Shown: piece after piece, positions 6,974 to 14,092 of the stretch
Position numbering within the stretch: the first letter of the stretch is position 1
Layout of the letters: each line of letters begins with the position of its first letter
Source of the DNA: CAYIRQ01 sp964365905
Lineage (GTDB): Bacteria; Patescibacteriota; Gracilibacteria; Peribacterales; Peribacteraceae
Direction: 5' to 3'
Length of the DNA: 20,914 nt
NCBI GenBank assembly: GCA_964365905.1
Contig: CAYIRQ010000009.1
Span: 1-20,914 of the forward strand
Translations under genes and position numbers: made by a program
Notes under the pieces: model-generated
What the model saw: only the letters and a program-made list of their open reading frames with translations
Databases searched by the model: none
Told to the model about the DNA's origin: nothing

Positions 6974-8203
6974 ATGCCCCAGGAACGCGTCCTCGCCAGC
7001 CTCGACATTGGCAGTTTCAAGATTCGGACCGTTGTTGCGGTTGTCTCGGATGAGAGGCAGCCTCCGAATATCATCGGAGTGGGGATCTCTCCCTCTCTCG
7101 GGATGCGCAAGGGTCAGGTGATCGATGTGGAGGAGACGATCCACAACATCATTAGCTCCGTCGAGGACGCGGAGCGCATGTCGGGTGTTCCCGTCAATCA
7201 TGTGTTCGTCGGGATGAGTGGAACGCACATCGAATCCTTCGGAAGCCGCGGAGTCATCGCGATTTCCGGTCCGGAAATCACGGTGGAGGATATCGCCCGC
7301 GTGCTCGAGGCGGCGCAAGCCGTCAGCATCCCGGCAAACCGTCGCATTCTCCATCTCGAACCCAAGTCCTATACCGTGGATGAGCAGCGCCAGATCAAGA
7401 ATCCCATCGGGATGAGCGGGATCCGGCTCGAAGTCGAGGCCCACATCATCACGGGCCACATTCAGCACGTGAAGAACATCGAGAAATGCATTGATCAGGC
7501 GGGACTCGATGTCGACGCGATCGTCCCCGCGACGATGGCGGTTGCGGAAGCGGTTCTCACGAAGCGCCAGAAGGAACTCGGGGTCGTCATCATTGATATT
7601 GGCGCGGGATGCACGAGTTTGGCCGTGTTTGAGGAGGGGACCATTCTCCATTCACTGTCGCTCCCTCTGGGGGGTGAAGCCATCACGAACGATGTCGCGA
7701 TCGGGCTCCGTACCTCTCTCGATACGGCCGAGCGCATCAAGATTGAATACGGATCGTTGCTTCCCGCGGAAATCAGCGAGCGCGAGATGATCGATCTTTC
7801 GCTCGTGAGCAAGATTGATACGCAGACGGTTTCGAAGAAATACCTCGCAGAGATCATGCAGGCCAGATACTTCGAGATTTTTTCCTTTGTGAAGGAATGC
7901 CTGAAGCGCGTGGGCCGCGACGGCCTGCTTCCCGCGGGAGCGATCCTCACGGGAGGCGCTGTGAAAGCACCCGGCACGCTCGATCTTGCACGCGAAGTGC
8001 TCGGGCTTCCCGTGCAGATGGGCTTCCCGGCCGATATCGGCGGCGTGATCGAGAAGGTGGATGACCCTGCCTACGCAACGGCCCTCGGCACGCTCGTCTG
8101 GGGCGCGCGGGAAGGTCAGCGTGCATACGGCGGCAACGCCATGCTCGGCGCGAAGCGTGCACTGGTCTCTGTGAAATCCTGGTTCCGCAACCTCCTCCCC
8201 TGA
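6974..8203 (+). CDS. ftsA: Cell division protein FtsA
   Basis: FtsA is the actin-like ATPase that tethers FtsZ filaments to the membrane and recruits later division proteins. The 409-residue length is normal. Actin-fold signatures are phosphate 1 SLDIGSFKIRTVVAVV (9-24), phosphate 2 IIDIGAGCTSLAVF (206-219, with AGC where GGG is frequent) and the adenosine motif ILTGGAVKAPG (324-334). The SHS2-like 1C domain lies at about residues 90-165. The last residues, VSVKSWFRNLLP, form the conserved amphipathic membrane-targeting helix. The ATG at 6974 is preceded by a pyrimidine-rich stretch and no Shine-Dalgarno. ftsZ follows 91 nt downstream on the same strand, the usual order, and they are probably cotranscribed. 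Confidence 0.97.
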   Translation: MPQERVLASLDIGSFKIRTVVAVVSDERQPPNIIGVGISPSLGMRKGQVIDVEETIHNIISSVEDAERMSGVPVNHVFVGMSGTHIESFGSRGVIAISGPEITVEDIARVLEAAQAVSIPANRRILHLEPKSYTVDEQRQIKNPIGMSGIRLEVEAHIITGHIQHVKNIEKCIDQAGLDVDAIVPATMAVAEAVLTKRQKELGVVIIDIGAGCTSLAVFEEGTILHSLSLPLGGEAITNDVAIGLRTSLDTAERIKIEYGSLLPAEISEREMIDLSLVSKIDTQTVSKKYLAEIMQARYFEIFSFVKECLKRVGRDGLLPAGAILTGGAVKAPGTLDLAREVLGLPVQMGFPADIGGVIEKVDDPAYATALGTLVWGAREGQRAYGGNAMLGAKRALVSVKSWFRNLLP

Positions 8204-8240
8204 ACCACTCGCTTCGCTCGGGTTCAGGGCAGCGCCCTGA
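8201..8240 (+). promoter_or_regulatory. Two overlapping, mutually exclusive hairpins between ftsA and ftsZ
   Basis: Hairpin 1 pairs TGAACC (8201-8206, containing the ftsA stop codon) with GGTTCA (8221-8226). Hairpin 2 pairs TCAGGGC (8224-8230) with GCCCTGA (8234-8240). They share TCA at 8224-8226, so they cannot form fully at the same time. This could set the ftsA/ftsZ expression ratio through attenuation or RNA processing, or could be a dispersed palindrome. No T run follows directly. Confidence 0.4.
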
Positions 8241-8294
8241 TCCTCTTCTCTTCTTATCCTCTCCTTCCTCTTCTCTTTTTTAACCCCCCTTCCC
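8240..8294 (+). promoter_or_regulatory. Pyrimidine-rich leader of ftsZ, no Shine-Dalgarno
   Basis: Nearly all bases from about 8242 to the ATG at 8295 are C or T, including a T6 run and a C6 run. No GGAGG-like sequence is present. Similar leaders precede the exonuclease gene, ftsA, truB and the 11510 gene. Confidence 0.45.
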
Positions 8295-9560
8295 ATGTCC
8301 GACACGCTTCGCAGTTTATTCTCCGGCATGAAGGCCGGTAACGGTTCTTCTTCCTCCTCCGGTAGCTCCACGCGTGCGCACGCAGGTGATGCAGCTTCCA
8401 CGCATCAGGAGATACTTCCCGACATCATTCCCAGTGCCTCGATCCGCGTTGTCGGCATCGGAGGCGGGGGATCGAATGCCGTGAAGCGCATGATCGAACT
8501 CAAGGCGCAGGGAGTGGAGTTCATAGCCTGTAATACCGATGCGCAGGCGCTCTACCATAACCCCGCACCCAAGAAATTGAACATTGGGCGGGGCACCACC
8601 CGCGGCCTCGGGGCGGGGGCGAATCCGGACATCGGGAAGAAGGCGGCGGAAGAGAGCGCGGAAGAGATCAAGATGGCGCTTGCGGGAGCCGATATGGTCT
8701 TCCTCACGGCGGGTTTGGGTGGAGGAACGGGGGGCGGGAGCATTGTGCCCTTCGCGGAGATCGCGCGGTCTCTCGGGATTCTCACAGTTGCCGTCGTCAC
8801 CCGGCCCTTCAGCTTCGAAGGCTTGCGTCGCAAGCGGCAGGCGGATGCGGCGCTCGAGCAGCTCCGCGGCAAAGTTGACACGCTCATTGTGATCCCGAAT
8901 GACAAAATTCTCTCGCTCATCGATAAGACGACCCCTCTCATGGAAGCCTTCCAGGTCGTCGATGAAGTACTCCATCAGGGAATCGACGGCATCGCGAGCC
9001 TCATCACCGTGCACGGTCTCGTGAACGTCGATTTCGCGGACGTGAAATCCATCATGCAGGATGCCGGTTCCGCGCTCATGGGCATCGGATACGGCACAGG
9101 GGACAGTCGTGCGGCGGAATCCGCGAGGGCAGCCGTCGATAGTCCGCTCCTCGATCTTAGCATCAGCGGCGCCAAGGGCATTCTCTTCAATATCACCGGA
9201 GGCACGGATCTCTCGATGTTTGAAGTCGATGAAGCGGCCCGCATCATTACGGAAGCGGCGGATCCCGAGGCGAACATCATCTTCGGCGCCGTCATTGATG
9301 AGAAATACAATGGTGAAGTGAAGTGCACCGTGATCGCGACAGGGTTCGATGACACGAGCGTCGCTCCGGCGGTCCCGGCAATCGCAGCCTCCTCGGTGCT
9401 CCGACACCACCCGATGCAGGCTCCGAAGATTTCTTCCACAGCTCCCGCCCGTGGAGAAGAGCGGCTGGAGCGCGAGACACTCCAGGAGCACGCGCTCAAA
9501 GTCTCCGAGGAGGAACTCGAGGTGCCGGCGTTTATGCGGAAGAAGATTTCAAGTAAATAA
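8295..9560 (+). CDS. ftsZ: Cell division protein FtsZ
   Basis: FtsZ is the tubulin-like GTPase that forms the division ring. The protein has 421 residues. A Ser-rich N-terminal extension of about 45 residues precedes the GTPase core. VVGIGGGGSNAVKRM (52-66) is the first nucleotide loop, CNTDAQAL (79-86) is typical, and GLGAGANPDIG (104-114) is conserved. The tubulin signature, usually GGGTGTG, reads GGGTGGG (142-148). NVDFADV (244-250) is the catalytic T7 loop. After a short linker the C-terminal peptide LEVPAFMRKK is the FtsA-binding tail. The stop at 9558-9560 directly abuts a G-quadruplex-type repeat. It is likely cotranscribed with ftsA. Confidence 0.97.
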   Translation: MSDTLRSLFSGMKAGNGSSSSSGSSTRAHAGDAASTHQEILPDIIPSASIRVVGIGGGGSNAVKRMIELKAQGVEFIACNTDAQALYHNPAPKKLNIGRGTTRGLGAGANPDIGKKAAEESAEEIKMALAGADMVFLTAGLGGGTGGGSIVPFAEIARSLGILTVAVVTRPFSFEGLRRKRQADAALEQLRGKVDTLIVIPNDKILSLIDKTTPLMEAFQVVDEVLHQGIDGIASLITVHGLVNVDFADVKSIMQDAGSALMGIGYGTGDSRAAESARAAVDSPLLDLSISGAKGILFNITGGTDLSMFEVDEAARIITEAADPEANIIFGAVIDEKYNGEVKCTVIATGFDDTSVAPAVPAIAASSVLRHHPMQAPKISSTAPARGEERLERETLQEHALKVSEEELEVPAFMRKKISSK

Positions 9561-9586
9561 GGGTTCGGGTTCGGGTTCGGGTTCGG
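9561..9586 (+). repeat. GGGTTC hexamer array, predicted G-quadruplex
   Basis: Four perfect GGGTTC units followed by GG start on the base after the ftsZ stop and end 4 nt before the next ATG. Four G3 tracts with 3-nt loops meet the standard G4 pattern on the plus (mRNA) strand, so this may hinder ribosome access to the lipoprotein start. Confidence 0.85.
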
Positions 9587-9590
9587 TAGA

Positions 9591-10463
9591 ATGAGAATGA
9601 TGCGAAAGTGGTTCATAGCCCTAACCCTAACCCTAACCCTTCCAGCCTGTTTGCAGCAGAAAGAGACGCTGCCCTCAGATATCTACGGCCCCCTGACCGC
9701 AACGGGAACCGTCACATCGACGGGAGCGTCACTCTACCGCAGGGGAACGCATGTGCTCATGATGGATGGACAGAGCCGCTTTTTCCTCGAAAGTCGCACG
9801 GTGGATCTTCGACACTTTGAAGAGAAAGAAGCGATCGTCCGTGGGGAGCTCGAACTCAACACGCATGCAAGTTTTCTGCCGGTGCTTGTTGTCACAGACG
9901 TAGAACCCATTGCTGCTTCGGAAGAGCTGCAGGAATCACAGCGATTTGATGTCCCGAGTCTTCATCTCTCTCTCGAAGCACCGGGAGAGTGGCAGGGAAG
10001 TCTTTCCAAGGAGCAGTTGCTGTTTCGCTTAGAGGACAATGATCCCTTTTTGGTCATCTCAATAGCTGAGGTCCCCATGCCACTCGAGGGCATTCCTCTG
10101 CGAGTCGCAGGACGCAATGGTCTCCGCATTGTTGATGAGAAGAGTAACGAGCATCTCGTATACGTCGAGCAGAGGGAAGGAACCGTCGTCCTCTTCACAT
10201 TGACACCGGACGCCGAAACACCTTCTCTCCGTGATGCATTTTATGCGCTCCTCCACACCGTCCAATTTGAAGAGGATGAGGATGTTAGCCGGCAAATGAA
10301 TTTGCCGGCTAACGTTTCCTCTCCATCCTCTTCTTCCTCTCCTCCTTCTGATCCCTTCATTCCCTGTGGCGGCCCCGCACATGTTCTCTGTCCCGAAGGG
10401 ATGTACTGTGAGGTGCGGGAGATCGAGACGGGAATAGGGGCATGCCGGCGGATTGTGGAATAA
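9591..10463 (+). CDS. Predicted lipoprotein, function unknown
   Basis: The 290-residue protein opens with a lipoprotein signal: basic MRMMRK, a hydrophobic ALTLTLTL core and the lipobox LPAC with Cys20 as the lipidated residue. It would be membrane-anchored outside the cytoplasm. A beta-rich segment (about 35-110) and a second globular part (about 125-225) follow. A Ser/Pro linker (about 238-255) leads to a Cys-rich tail (CGGPAHVLCPEGMYC then GACRR). I do not recognise the family. Part of the signal peptide is encoded by a CCCTAA array, and the linker start is encoded by a 30-nt palindrome, so two simple DNA repeats are used as coding sequence. Its position directly after ftsZ suggests cotranscription but does not establish a division role. 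ATGs at 9597 and 9600 are alternative starts. Confidence 0.8.
   Translation: MRMMRKWFIALTLTLTLPACLQQKETLPSDIYGPLTATGTVTSTGASLYRRGTHVLMMDGQSRFFLESRTVDLRHFEEKEAIVRGELELNTHASFLPVLVVTDVEPIAASEELQESQRFDVPSLHLSLEAPGEWQGSLSKEQLLFRLEDNDPFLVISIAEVPMPLEGIPLRVAGRNGLRIVDEKSNEHLVYVEQREGTVVLFTLTPDAETPSLRDAFYALLHTVQFEEDEDVSRQMNLPANVSSPSSSSSPPSDPFIPCGGPAHVLCPEGMYCEVREIETGIGACRRIVE
9619..9639 (-). repeat. Telomere-type CCCTAA array (G4 on minus strand)
   Basis: Four CCC tracts separated by TAA give GGGTTA units on the minus strand, the same unit as vertebrate telomeric DNA, with four G3 tracts. It encodes the ALTLTLTLP signal-peptide core. It lies 32 nt after the GGGTTC array and is nearly complementary to it (one mismatch per hexamer), so the mRNA could also form a long hairpin enclosing the start codon. 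Confidence 0.85.
10284..10313. repeat. 30-nt inverted repeat inside the lipoprotein gene
   Basis: Perfect 14-nt arms GTTAGCCGGCAAAT and ATTTGCCGGCTAAC are separated by GA. It lies in frame at the boundary between the globular part and the low-complexity linker, encoding residues around VSRQMNLPANV. It looks like an inserted palindrome tolerated in a linker. Confidence 0.8.
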
Positions 10464-10468
10464 GGAAC

Positions 10469-10510
10469 CATGCCTCGATACACCCGGCTGTCATCCGGGC
10501 ACTCGGCATG
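10469..10510. terminator. Composite hairpin between convergent lipoprotein gene and truB
   Basis: The outer stem CATGCC/GGCATG (10469-10474 and 10505-10510) encloses the inner stem CCCGG/CCGGG (10483-10487 and 10495-10499). It lies 5 nt after the lipoprotein stop and 4 nt before the truB stop, so it could end both transcripts. Its right end ACTCGGCATGACAT resembles GCTCAGCATGACAT of the REP-like element in hicA, which suggests a dispersed repeat family. Confidence 0.5.
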
Positions 10511-10514
10511 ACAT

Positions 10515-11378
10515 TCATAAAATTTTCCTCGGGTGCGCCTTCTCCGCATCTTTCTTGTCTCTTTCGAAGATCGCGACGGGAAGATCATGAAACCATCCAA
10601 TCGCCCCTTCTTCCCCGATCTGTTGGTAGATGGAGCGGCCAAATTGCACTTCCTCGAAGTCACCTTCCGTGAGATCGAGACGGGGAAATGGTGCCAAGAG
10701 TTCTTTGAGTGGAATGACCTGTCCCCAGGCAACATTCTCCAGAATGTTCGCGTCATCCAGTTTCCATGTCCCTACCTGCAGCCGCTTCAAACGCTCCAAA
10801 TAGGCTCCACACCGCAAGACCTGTCCCAGATCGTGCGCGAGCGAACGTATATACGTCCCGGAACTACACGTTATCCGGAGACACGCTTCGGGGTAGCGAT
10901 AGGAAATGAGCTGAAGCCTTTCAATGGTGACGCTCCGTGAAGGGAGTGTGAGATCGAGTCCAGCCCGAATGATTTCGTAGGCGCGCTTTCCCTCAACATG
11001 CACTGCGGAGTGCGCCGGTGGGACTTGGGAAATATTCCCGGTGAATTTTTGCTCCAATGTCTTTTCGAACTCTCGTATGCTCGGTGGCTCCCATCCGGGT
11101 CGCGCCTGTACGATTTCGATCGGCCCTTCACGATCATAGGTTGCACTCACCTTGCCAAACGTGATACGCGCTTCGTAGACCTTGAAGAGGTTCTTGAAAA
11201 GCTCCACGACCTTCAGGGCCTTCGCTCCGACAAAGAGAGGCAACACCCCCGTTGCGAGCGGATCGAGCGTCCCTCCATGCCCGATCTTCGGCTCATGGAG
11301 GATCTTTCGGACAGACGCAACGATATCATGGCTTGTGGCCCCTTCCGGTTTATCGATGAGGAGAAGACCGTGGCGCAT
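10515..11378 (-). CDS. truB: tRNA pseudouridine(55) synthase TruB
   Basis: TruB converts U55 in the T loop of tRNAs to pseudouridine. GHGGTLDPLATGVLP carries the catalytic Asp39 of 287 residues, in the usual place. RHGLLLIDKPEGATSHDIV at the start, the RAYEIIRAG-like segment and TCSSGTYIRSLAHDLG in the second half are standard family motifs. I start at the ATG at 11378 because MRHGLLLIDKP is the normal N-terminus; the frame stays open upstream to 11492 but encodes a non-homologous, pyrimidine-leader-derived stretch. The C-terminus (after about residue 235) replaces a PUA domain with a short tail. The leader is pyrimidine-rich with no Shine-Dalgarno. It is divergent from the 11510 gene and convergent with the lipoprotein gene. 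Confidence 0.95.
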   Translation of the reverse strand: MRHGLLLIDKPEGATSHDIVASVRKILHEPKIGHGGTLDPLATGVLPLFVGAKALKVVELFKNLFKVYEARITFGKVSATYDREGPIEIVQARPGWEPPSIREFEKTLEQKFTGNISQVPPAHSAVHVEGKRAYEIIRAGLDLTLPSRSVTIERLQLISYRYPEACLRITCSSGTYIRSLAHDLGQVLRCGAYLERLKRLQVGTWKLDDANILENVAWGQVIPLKELLAPFPRLDLTEGDFEEVQFGRSIYQQIGEEGAIGWFHDLPVAIFERDKKDAEKAHPRKIL

Positions 11379-11509
11379 GCGGGAGGATGAGAGGACGAAG
11401 AGGAGGAGAGGGAGGAGAAGATGTGAAGCCAGTGTAGAGGTTTTAGATCCTCGTATCCTCTCTCTCCTCTCCTCTTCTCCTTCCTTCTGCATATCGCTAG
11501 GATGCCCCC
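11379..11509. promoter_or_regulatory. Divergent intergenic region with purine/pyrimidine mirror tracts
   Basis: The truB-proximal half is almost pure purine on the plus strand (about 11383-11423) and the other half almost pure pyrimidine (about 11461-11491). Both divergent genes therefore have pyrimidine-rich 5' leaders on their own coding strand, and the two halves are largely complementary, so a transcript across the region could fold into a long imperfect hairpin. No clear -35/-10 pair is seen. Confidence 0.4.
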
Positions 11510-12076
11510 ATGGACCTGACCCTCTCCTGGGATCTCTTCATCATCTTCTTCATAGCGGTCGTTACGGCGTACAGTTTCATCATTGGGAAGCATGAGACGC
11601 TGAAGATTTTGGTCGCGGTGTATATCGCCGTGCTCGCGACGCAGGGGATTGGGAATGTTCTTGCAAGATTCTCGAGTGAAACGGAGCCCATGTATCGGAT
11701 CCTGAAGGTCATGGGGGTGACGATGAACGTGAGTTCTCTCTCGCTTGCGAAACTCCTCATTTTTCTCGTCGCGATCATCTGGATCGCGCTCAAAGGGGGA
11801 TTTGCGGTGCACTACGGAAAAACACATGGATCCCTCATCACGATCGTCGCAACCGGTCTCTTCGGTCTTTCGACGGCTACGCTCATTGTGACTGCTCTTC
11901 TCACCTTCATTGCCGGAGCTCCTCTCCTCGACCCTGCACTCGGATCCAGGGAAATTCTCCTTCCCATCATGCAACAGAGCGCGTTTGTACAAGGGATCAT
12001 CCTCAATCAGGATTTGTGGTTCTCGCTTCCTGCACTGCTTCTCATTGGATTTGGGCTTGTGAAGGAGAAAACGTAG
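11510..12076 (+). CDS. Multi-pass membrane protein, function unknown
   Basis: The 188-residue protein has about five hydrophobic segments (roughly residues 7-26, 31-50, 76-97, 108-134 and 168-184) and short polar loops, so it is an inner-membrane protein. A KHETLK-type loop between the first two segments and a short amphipathic region around residue 60 are the only notable soluble parts. I cannot assign a family. The topology is a little like CvpA-type proteins, but no diagnostic motif is visible. The ATG at 11510 follows a pyrimidine-rich leader. The stop at 12074-12076 lies just before the promoter of the antitoxin gene. Confidence 0.75.
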   Translation: MDLTLSWDLFIIFFIAVVTAYSFIIGKHETLKILVAVYIAVLATQGIGNVLARFSSETEPMYRILKVMGVTMNVSSLSLAKLLIFLVAIIWIALKGGFAVHYGKTHGSLITIVATGLFGLSTATLIVTALLTFIAGAPLLDPALGSREILLPIMQQSAFVQGIILNQDLWFSLPALLLIGFGLVKEKT

Positions 12077-12079
12077 AGA

Positions 12080-12109
12080 TTGCGCAAGAGGAACACATTG
12101 GTATACAAT
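12080..12109 (+). promoter_or_regulatory. Promoter of the relB-like gene, leaderless
   Basis: TTGCGC (12080-12085), an 18-nt spacer and TACAAT (12104-12109) precede the ATG at 12116 by exactly 6 nt. Transcription would begin at or next to the start codon. Confidence 0.5.
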
Positions 12110-12115
12110 GTGATC

Positions 12116-12400
12116 ATGAAGAAAAAGAGGACATCATCGCATCTGCACCTCCGGCTCCCGGCAAAGCTGAAAAAGCAAGCTCAGCATATTATCGAGGCAA
12201 GCGGACTCGATGTAAGTTCTGCCGTTCGTCTCTACTTTGCCCAGATCGTCCTTCACCAGGCGATTCCTCTCAAGTTTCTCACGGTGAACGGACTCCCGCC
12301 GGAGTTCGAGCGCGAACTCCATGCGTTGGCGGAGGATAAAGAGAACATCGAAGGGCCCTTCACACCGGAAGAGGCCATTCAGCACCTGCGTGAACGGTGA
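12116..12400 (+). CDS. RelB/DinJ-like antitoxin, orphan
   Basis: The 94-residue protein begins with basic KKKRTSS, then a beta strand SHLHLRLPAKLKKQAQHIIEA and helices containing GLDVSSAVRLYFAQIV. This is the ribbon-helix-helix pattern of RelB/DinJ antitoxins, which bind their own operator and neutralise a RelE/YafQ-type ribonuclease through the C-terminal half (here about 55-94, ending FTPEEAIQHLRER). I prefer the ATG at 12116 over 12080, because the earlier start would lie upstream of the -10 box. No toxin gene follows: the next gene is on the opposite strand 33 nt away. Tail fragments of a YafQ/RelE-type toxin occur at 14.8 and 15.8 kb, but a link is only inference. Confidence 0.75.
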   Translation: MKKKRTSSHLHLRLPAKLKKQAQHIIEASGLDVSSAVRLYFAQIVLHQAIPLKFLTVNGLPPEFERELHALAEDKENIEGPFTPEEAIQHLRER

Positions 12401-12433
12401 GACAGAAAGGCCTTCGTCCATGACTGTCAATCC

Positions 12434-13321
12434 TCAGAGTCCGGCCAACTTCCGAAGTTGCGGGAGCACCACCTCATTTATTCGTTTGATCCCACGTTCC
12501 CCACCCCATGCGTAGAAGCGGTCAAGGCGGCCATCACGGTCCGCATCGTCCCAGCGCGGGCATTTCGGGGTGGGGGAACCGCGGGTGAGCAAAGGGAAGT
12601 TCGTGAGGAGCGGCTGGAGGGAGACGAGTTCCTCTCTGGACAGACAGGGATGGAGATCGCCGCCGCCGTCCCTGAGCACGCAGAAACTTTCCTTCCCAAA
12701 CGGGAGCGCAAGCATGGATCTCCGTTTTCCGTCGGTCGTATGCGAGAGGAGGTAGAAGATGGTGGGTTCCGGCGGAAGTCCGAGCAGGGGCGCCTCATTG
12801 TCCATAAGCCGCACAACAAAGCAACACGCATCGCCTTCCATCCCTGCCATGGGGATACAATGCTTGCCATCGATTGAGCATTCTCCCTGCGAGCTCTTGA
12901 GAAGAATTTTCGTGAGTTTTCCCTTCTCAAATGAAAGTGAACAGGAGAGTTCTTGCTCCGGAGCGAGCTCAGGACGCTCGCGATCCTGCGCGAATGCTTT
13001 CTGCGGGTTGTCCGCACCCGGTCCTCGTTCGAGGAAGAAGGCCGTCGTAGAGAGCGCGATAGCCGCAGATGCAGCGGCAACCAAACCGGCGCGACGCCGG
13101 ACACATATCCCGATGCGCCTCACACGACGATGCATATCATAGAGCACAAAACGCATGGATGGCGCGCGGGGACTGTTCCAGTGTTCCGCACGTTGCTGGA
13201 GCGACTCGATCGCCGTTCTCAGCGCCTCATCGTCGTCAAGATCCGGCAGAGCATCGAACTGCGATTCAAGACTTGGTTCGTAGTGCGCCGTTGCCGGAAG
13301 ATCGCTTCCTTCGGAAGGCAT
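12434..13321 (-). CDS. Single-pass membrane protein with Asp-rich loop, function unknown
   Basis: The 295-residue protein has an acidic cytoplasmic N-terminus (residues 1-45, with DLDDDEALR), a basic stretch (about 64-77, RRVRRIGICVRRR) and one transmembrane helix at about 78-97. The remaining 200 residues are probably extracytoplasmic, with several Cys. Near the end DADRDGRLD (259-267) spaces Asp as D-x-D-x-DG-x-x-D, as in dockerin or thrombospondin-3 calcium loops. The layout (short acidic N-terminus, one helix, exported domain) recalls anti-sigma or sensor-type proteins, but no sigma-factor gene is nearby and I recognise no family. It lies 24 nt after abiEii; its own -10-like TACACT (13332-13337, minus) is 10 nt before the ATG. 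Confidence 0.7.
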   Translation of the reverse strand: MPSEGSDLPATAHYEPSLESQFDALPDLDDDEALRTAIESLQQRAEHWNSPRAPSMRFVLYDMHRRVRRIGICVRRRAGLVAAASAAIALSTTAFFLERGPGADNPQKAFAQDRERPELAPEQELSCSLSFEKGKLTKILLKSSQGECSIDGKHCIPMAGMEGDACCFVVRLMDNEAPLLGLPPEPTIFYLLSHTTDGKRRSMLALPFGKESFCVLRDGGGDLHPCLSREELVSLQPLLTNFPLLTRGSPTPKCPRWDDADRDGRLDRFYAWGGERGIKRINEVVLPQLRKLAGL

Positions 13322-13345
13322 AAAGGGAGCGAGTGTACCATTTCT

Positions 13346-14092
13346 TCAGACAGACTGGAGCCTCAGTTCCAGAAGTTCGCGCGTCCGCGCTTTGAGGGAA
13401 GAACAGGCCCATTTCCGCTGTTTTGCCGGAAGCAGCGCACCGAGTTCCGTCATGATCTGCCTGTCCGTGTACTTCTCAATGTTTGCAAGAAGAGCTTCAT
13501 ACAGTGCTCTGCTGTTTGTGATGCGGTGCTGTGACACGACGTTCAGGTAAGTCATATCCTCCGTCACGTTCCGGGAGAGGAGCCAGAAGAGATCATAAAG
13601 ATCGCGGGGAGTCGGATGGGTTCTCTCGAGCACGGCGAGCATCTTCCCCGAGAGCAGCACGGGAAGCGGATAGGTGAGAATGTTCACGGATGCAGGGAAG
13701 ACGGGAGTCACGATGTTTTTGACAACCGTTTTCACACGCGAGGATCGTGGGAGAATGGATACTTTGATCTTGAGTTGCCTTTTCCATCCTGTCTCCCGTA
13801 CCTCGAGGAGAACGGTATTCCTCTTGACGTGGGCATCCGTCACTTCCAGAGCCTGCTTCTGCGCAAGCGATTGCAATCTCGCAAGGAGGGTTTCTGGATT
13901 CTCTTCATCCCGCACGCAGTCAAAATCGAGATCGTCGCTGTAGCGATCGCAGAGATACACGAGGCGGAGTGCCGTCCCCCCCTTGAACGCAAGGTGCGTC
14001 GCAAGGACGGGATCATCGGCGATTCCCGCGAGAAATTGCACTTCCCTGTATTCGTGCTGCAGGGTGACGGGGTCAATGTCCTGGTCTTTCAT
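13346..14092 (-). CDS. abiEii: AbiEii/AbiGii-type nucleotidyltransferase toxin
   Basis: AbiEii toxins are DNA polymerase beta-like nucleotidyltransferases of the AbiE abortive-infection and toxin-antitoxin system; studied members inactivate tRNAs. The 248-residue protein carries FKGGTALR (36-43) and RYSDDLDFD (50-58), the GG-T and D-x-D motifs that bind nucleotide and metal. A later KIKVSILPRSS segment supplies the third strand, and RDLYDLFWLLSRN is the usual conserved helix further on. It is somewhat shorter than typical (about 300). Its ATG overlaps the abiEi stop by 4 nt (ATGA), so the two are translationally coupled. It appears intact. Confidence 0.9.
   Translation of the reverse strand: MKDQDIDPVTLQHEYREVQFLAGIADDPVLATHLAFKGGTALRLVYLCDRYSDDLDFDCVRDEENPETLLARLQSLAQKQALEVTDAHVKRNTVLLEVRETGWKRQLKIKVSILPRSSRVKTVVKNIVTPVFPASVNILTYPLPVLLSGKMLAVLERTHPTPRDLYDLFWLLSRNVTEDMTYLNVVSQHRITNSRALYEALLANIEKYTDRQIMTELGALLPAKQRKWACSSLKARTRELLELRLQSV

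Noticed and set aside
9561..9639. True telomere or linear-replicon end
   Set aside because: The arrays are short, internal, and placed between and within intact genes.
11379..11492. Longer TruB start adding 38 residues with a hydrophobic stretch
   Set aside because: The extension is encoded by the pyrimidine-rich leader, has no homology-like text, and MRHGLLLIDKP is the normal TruB N-terminus.
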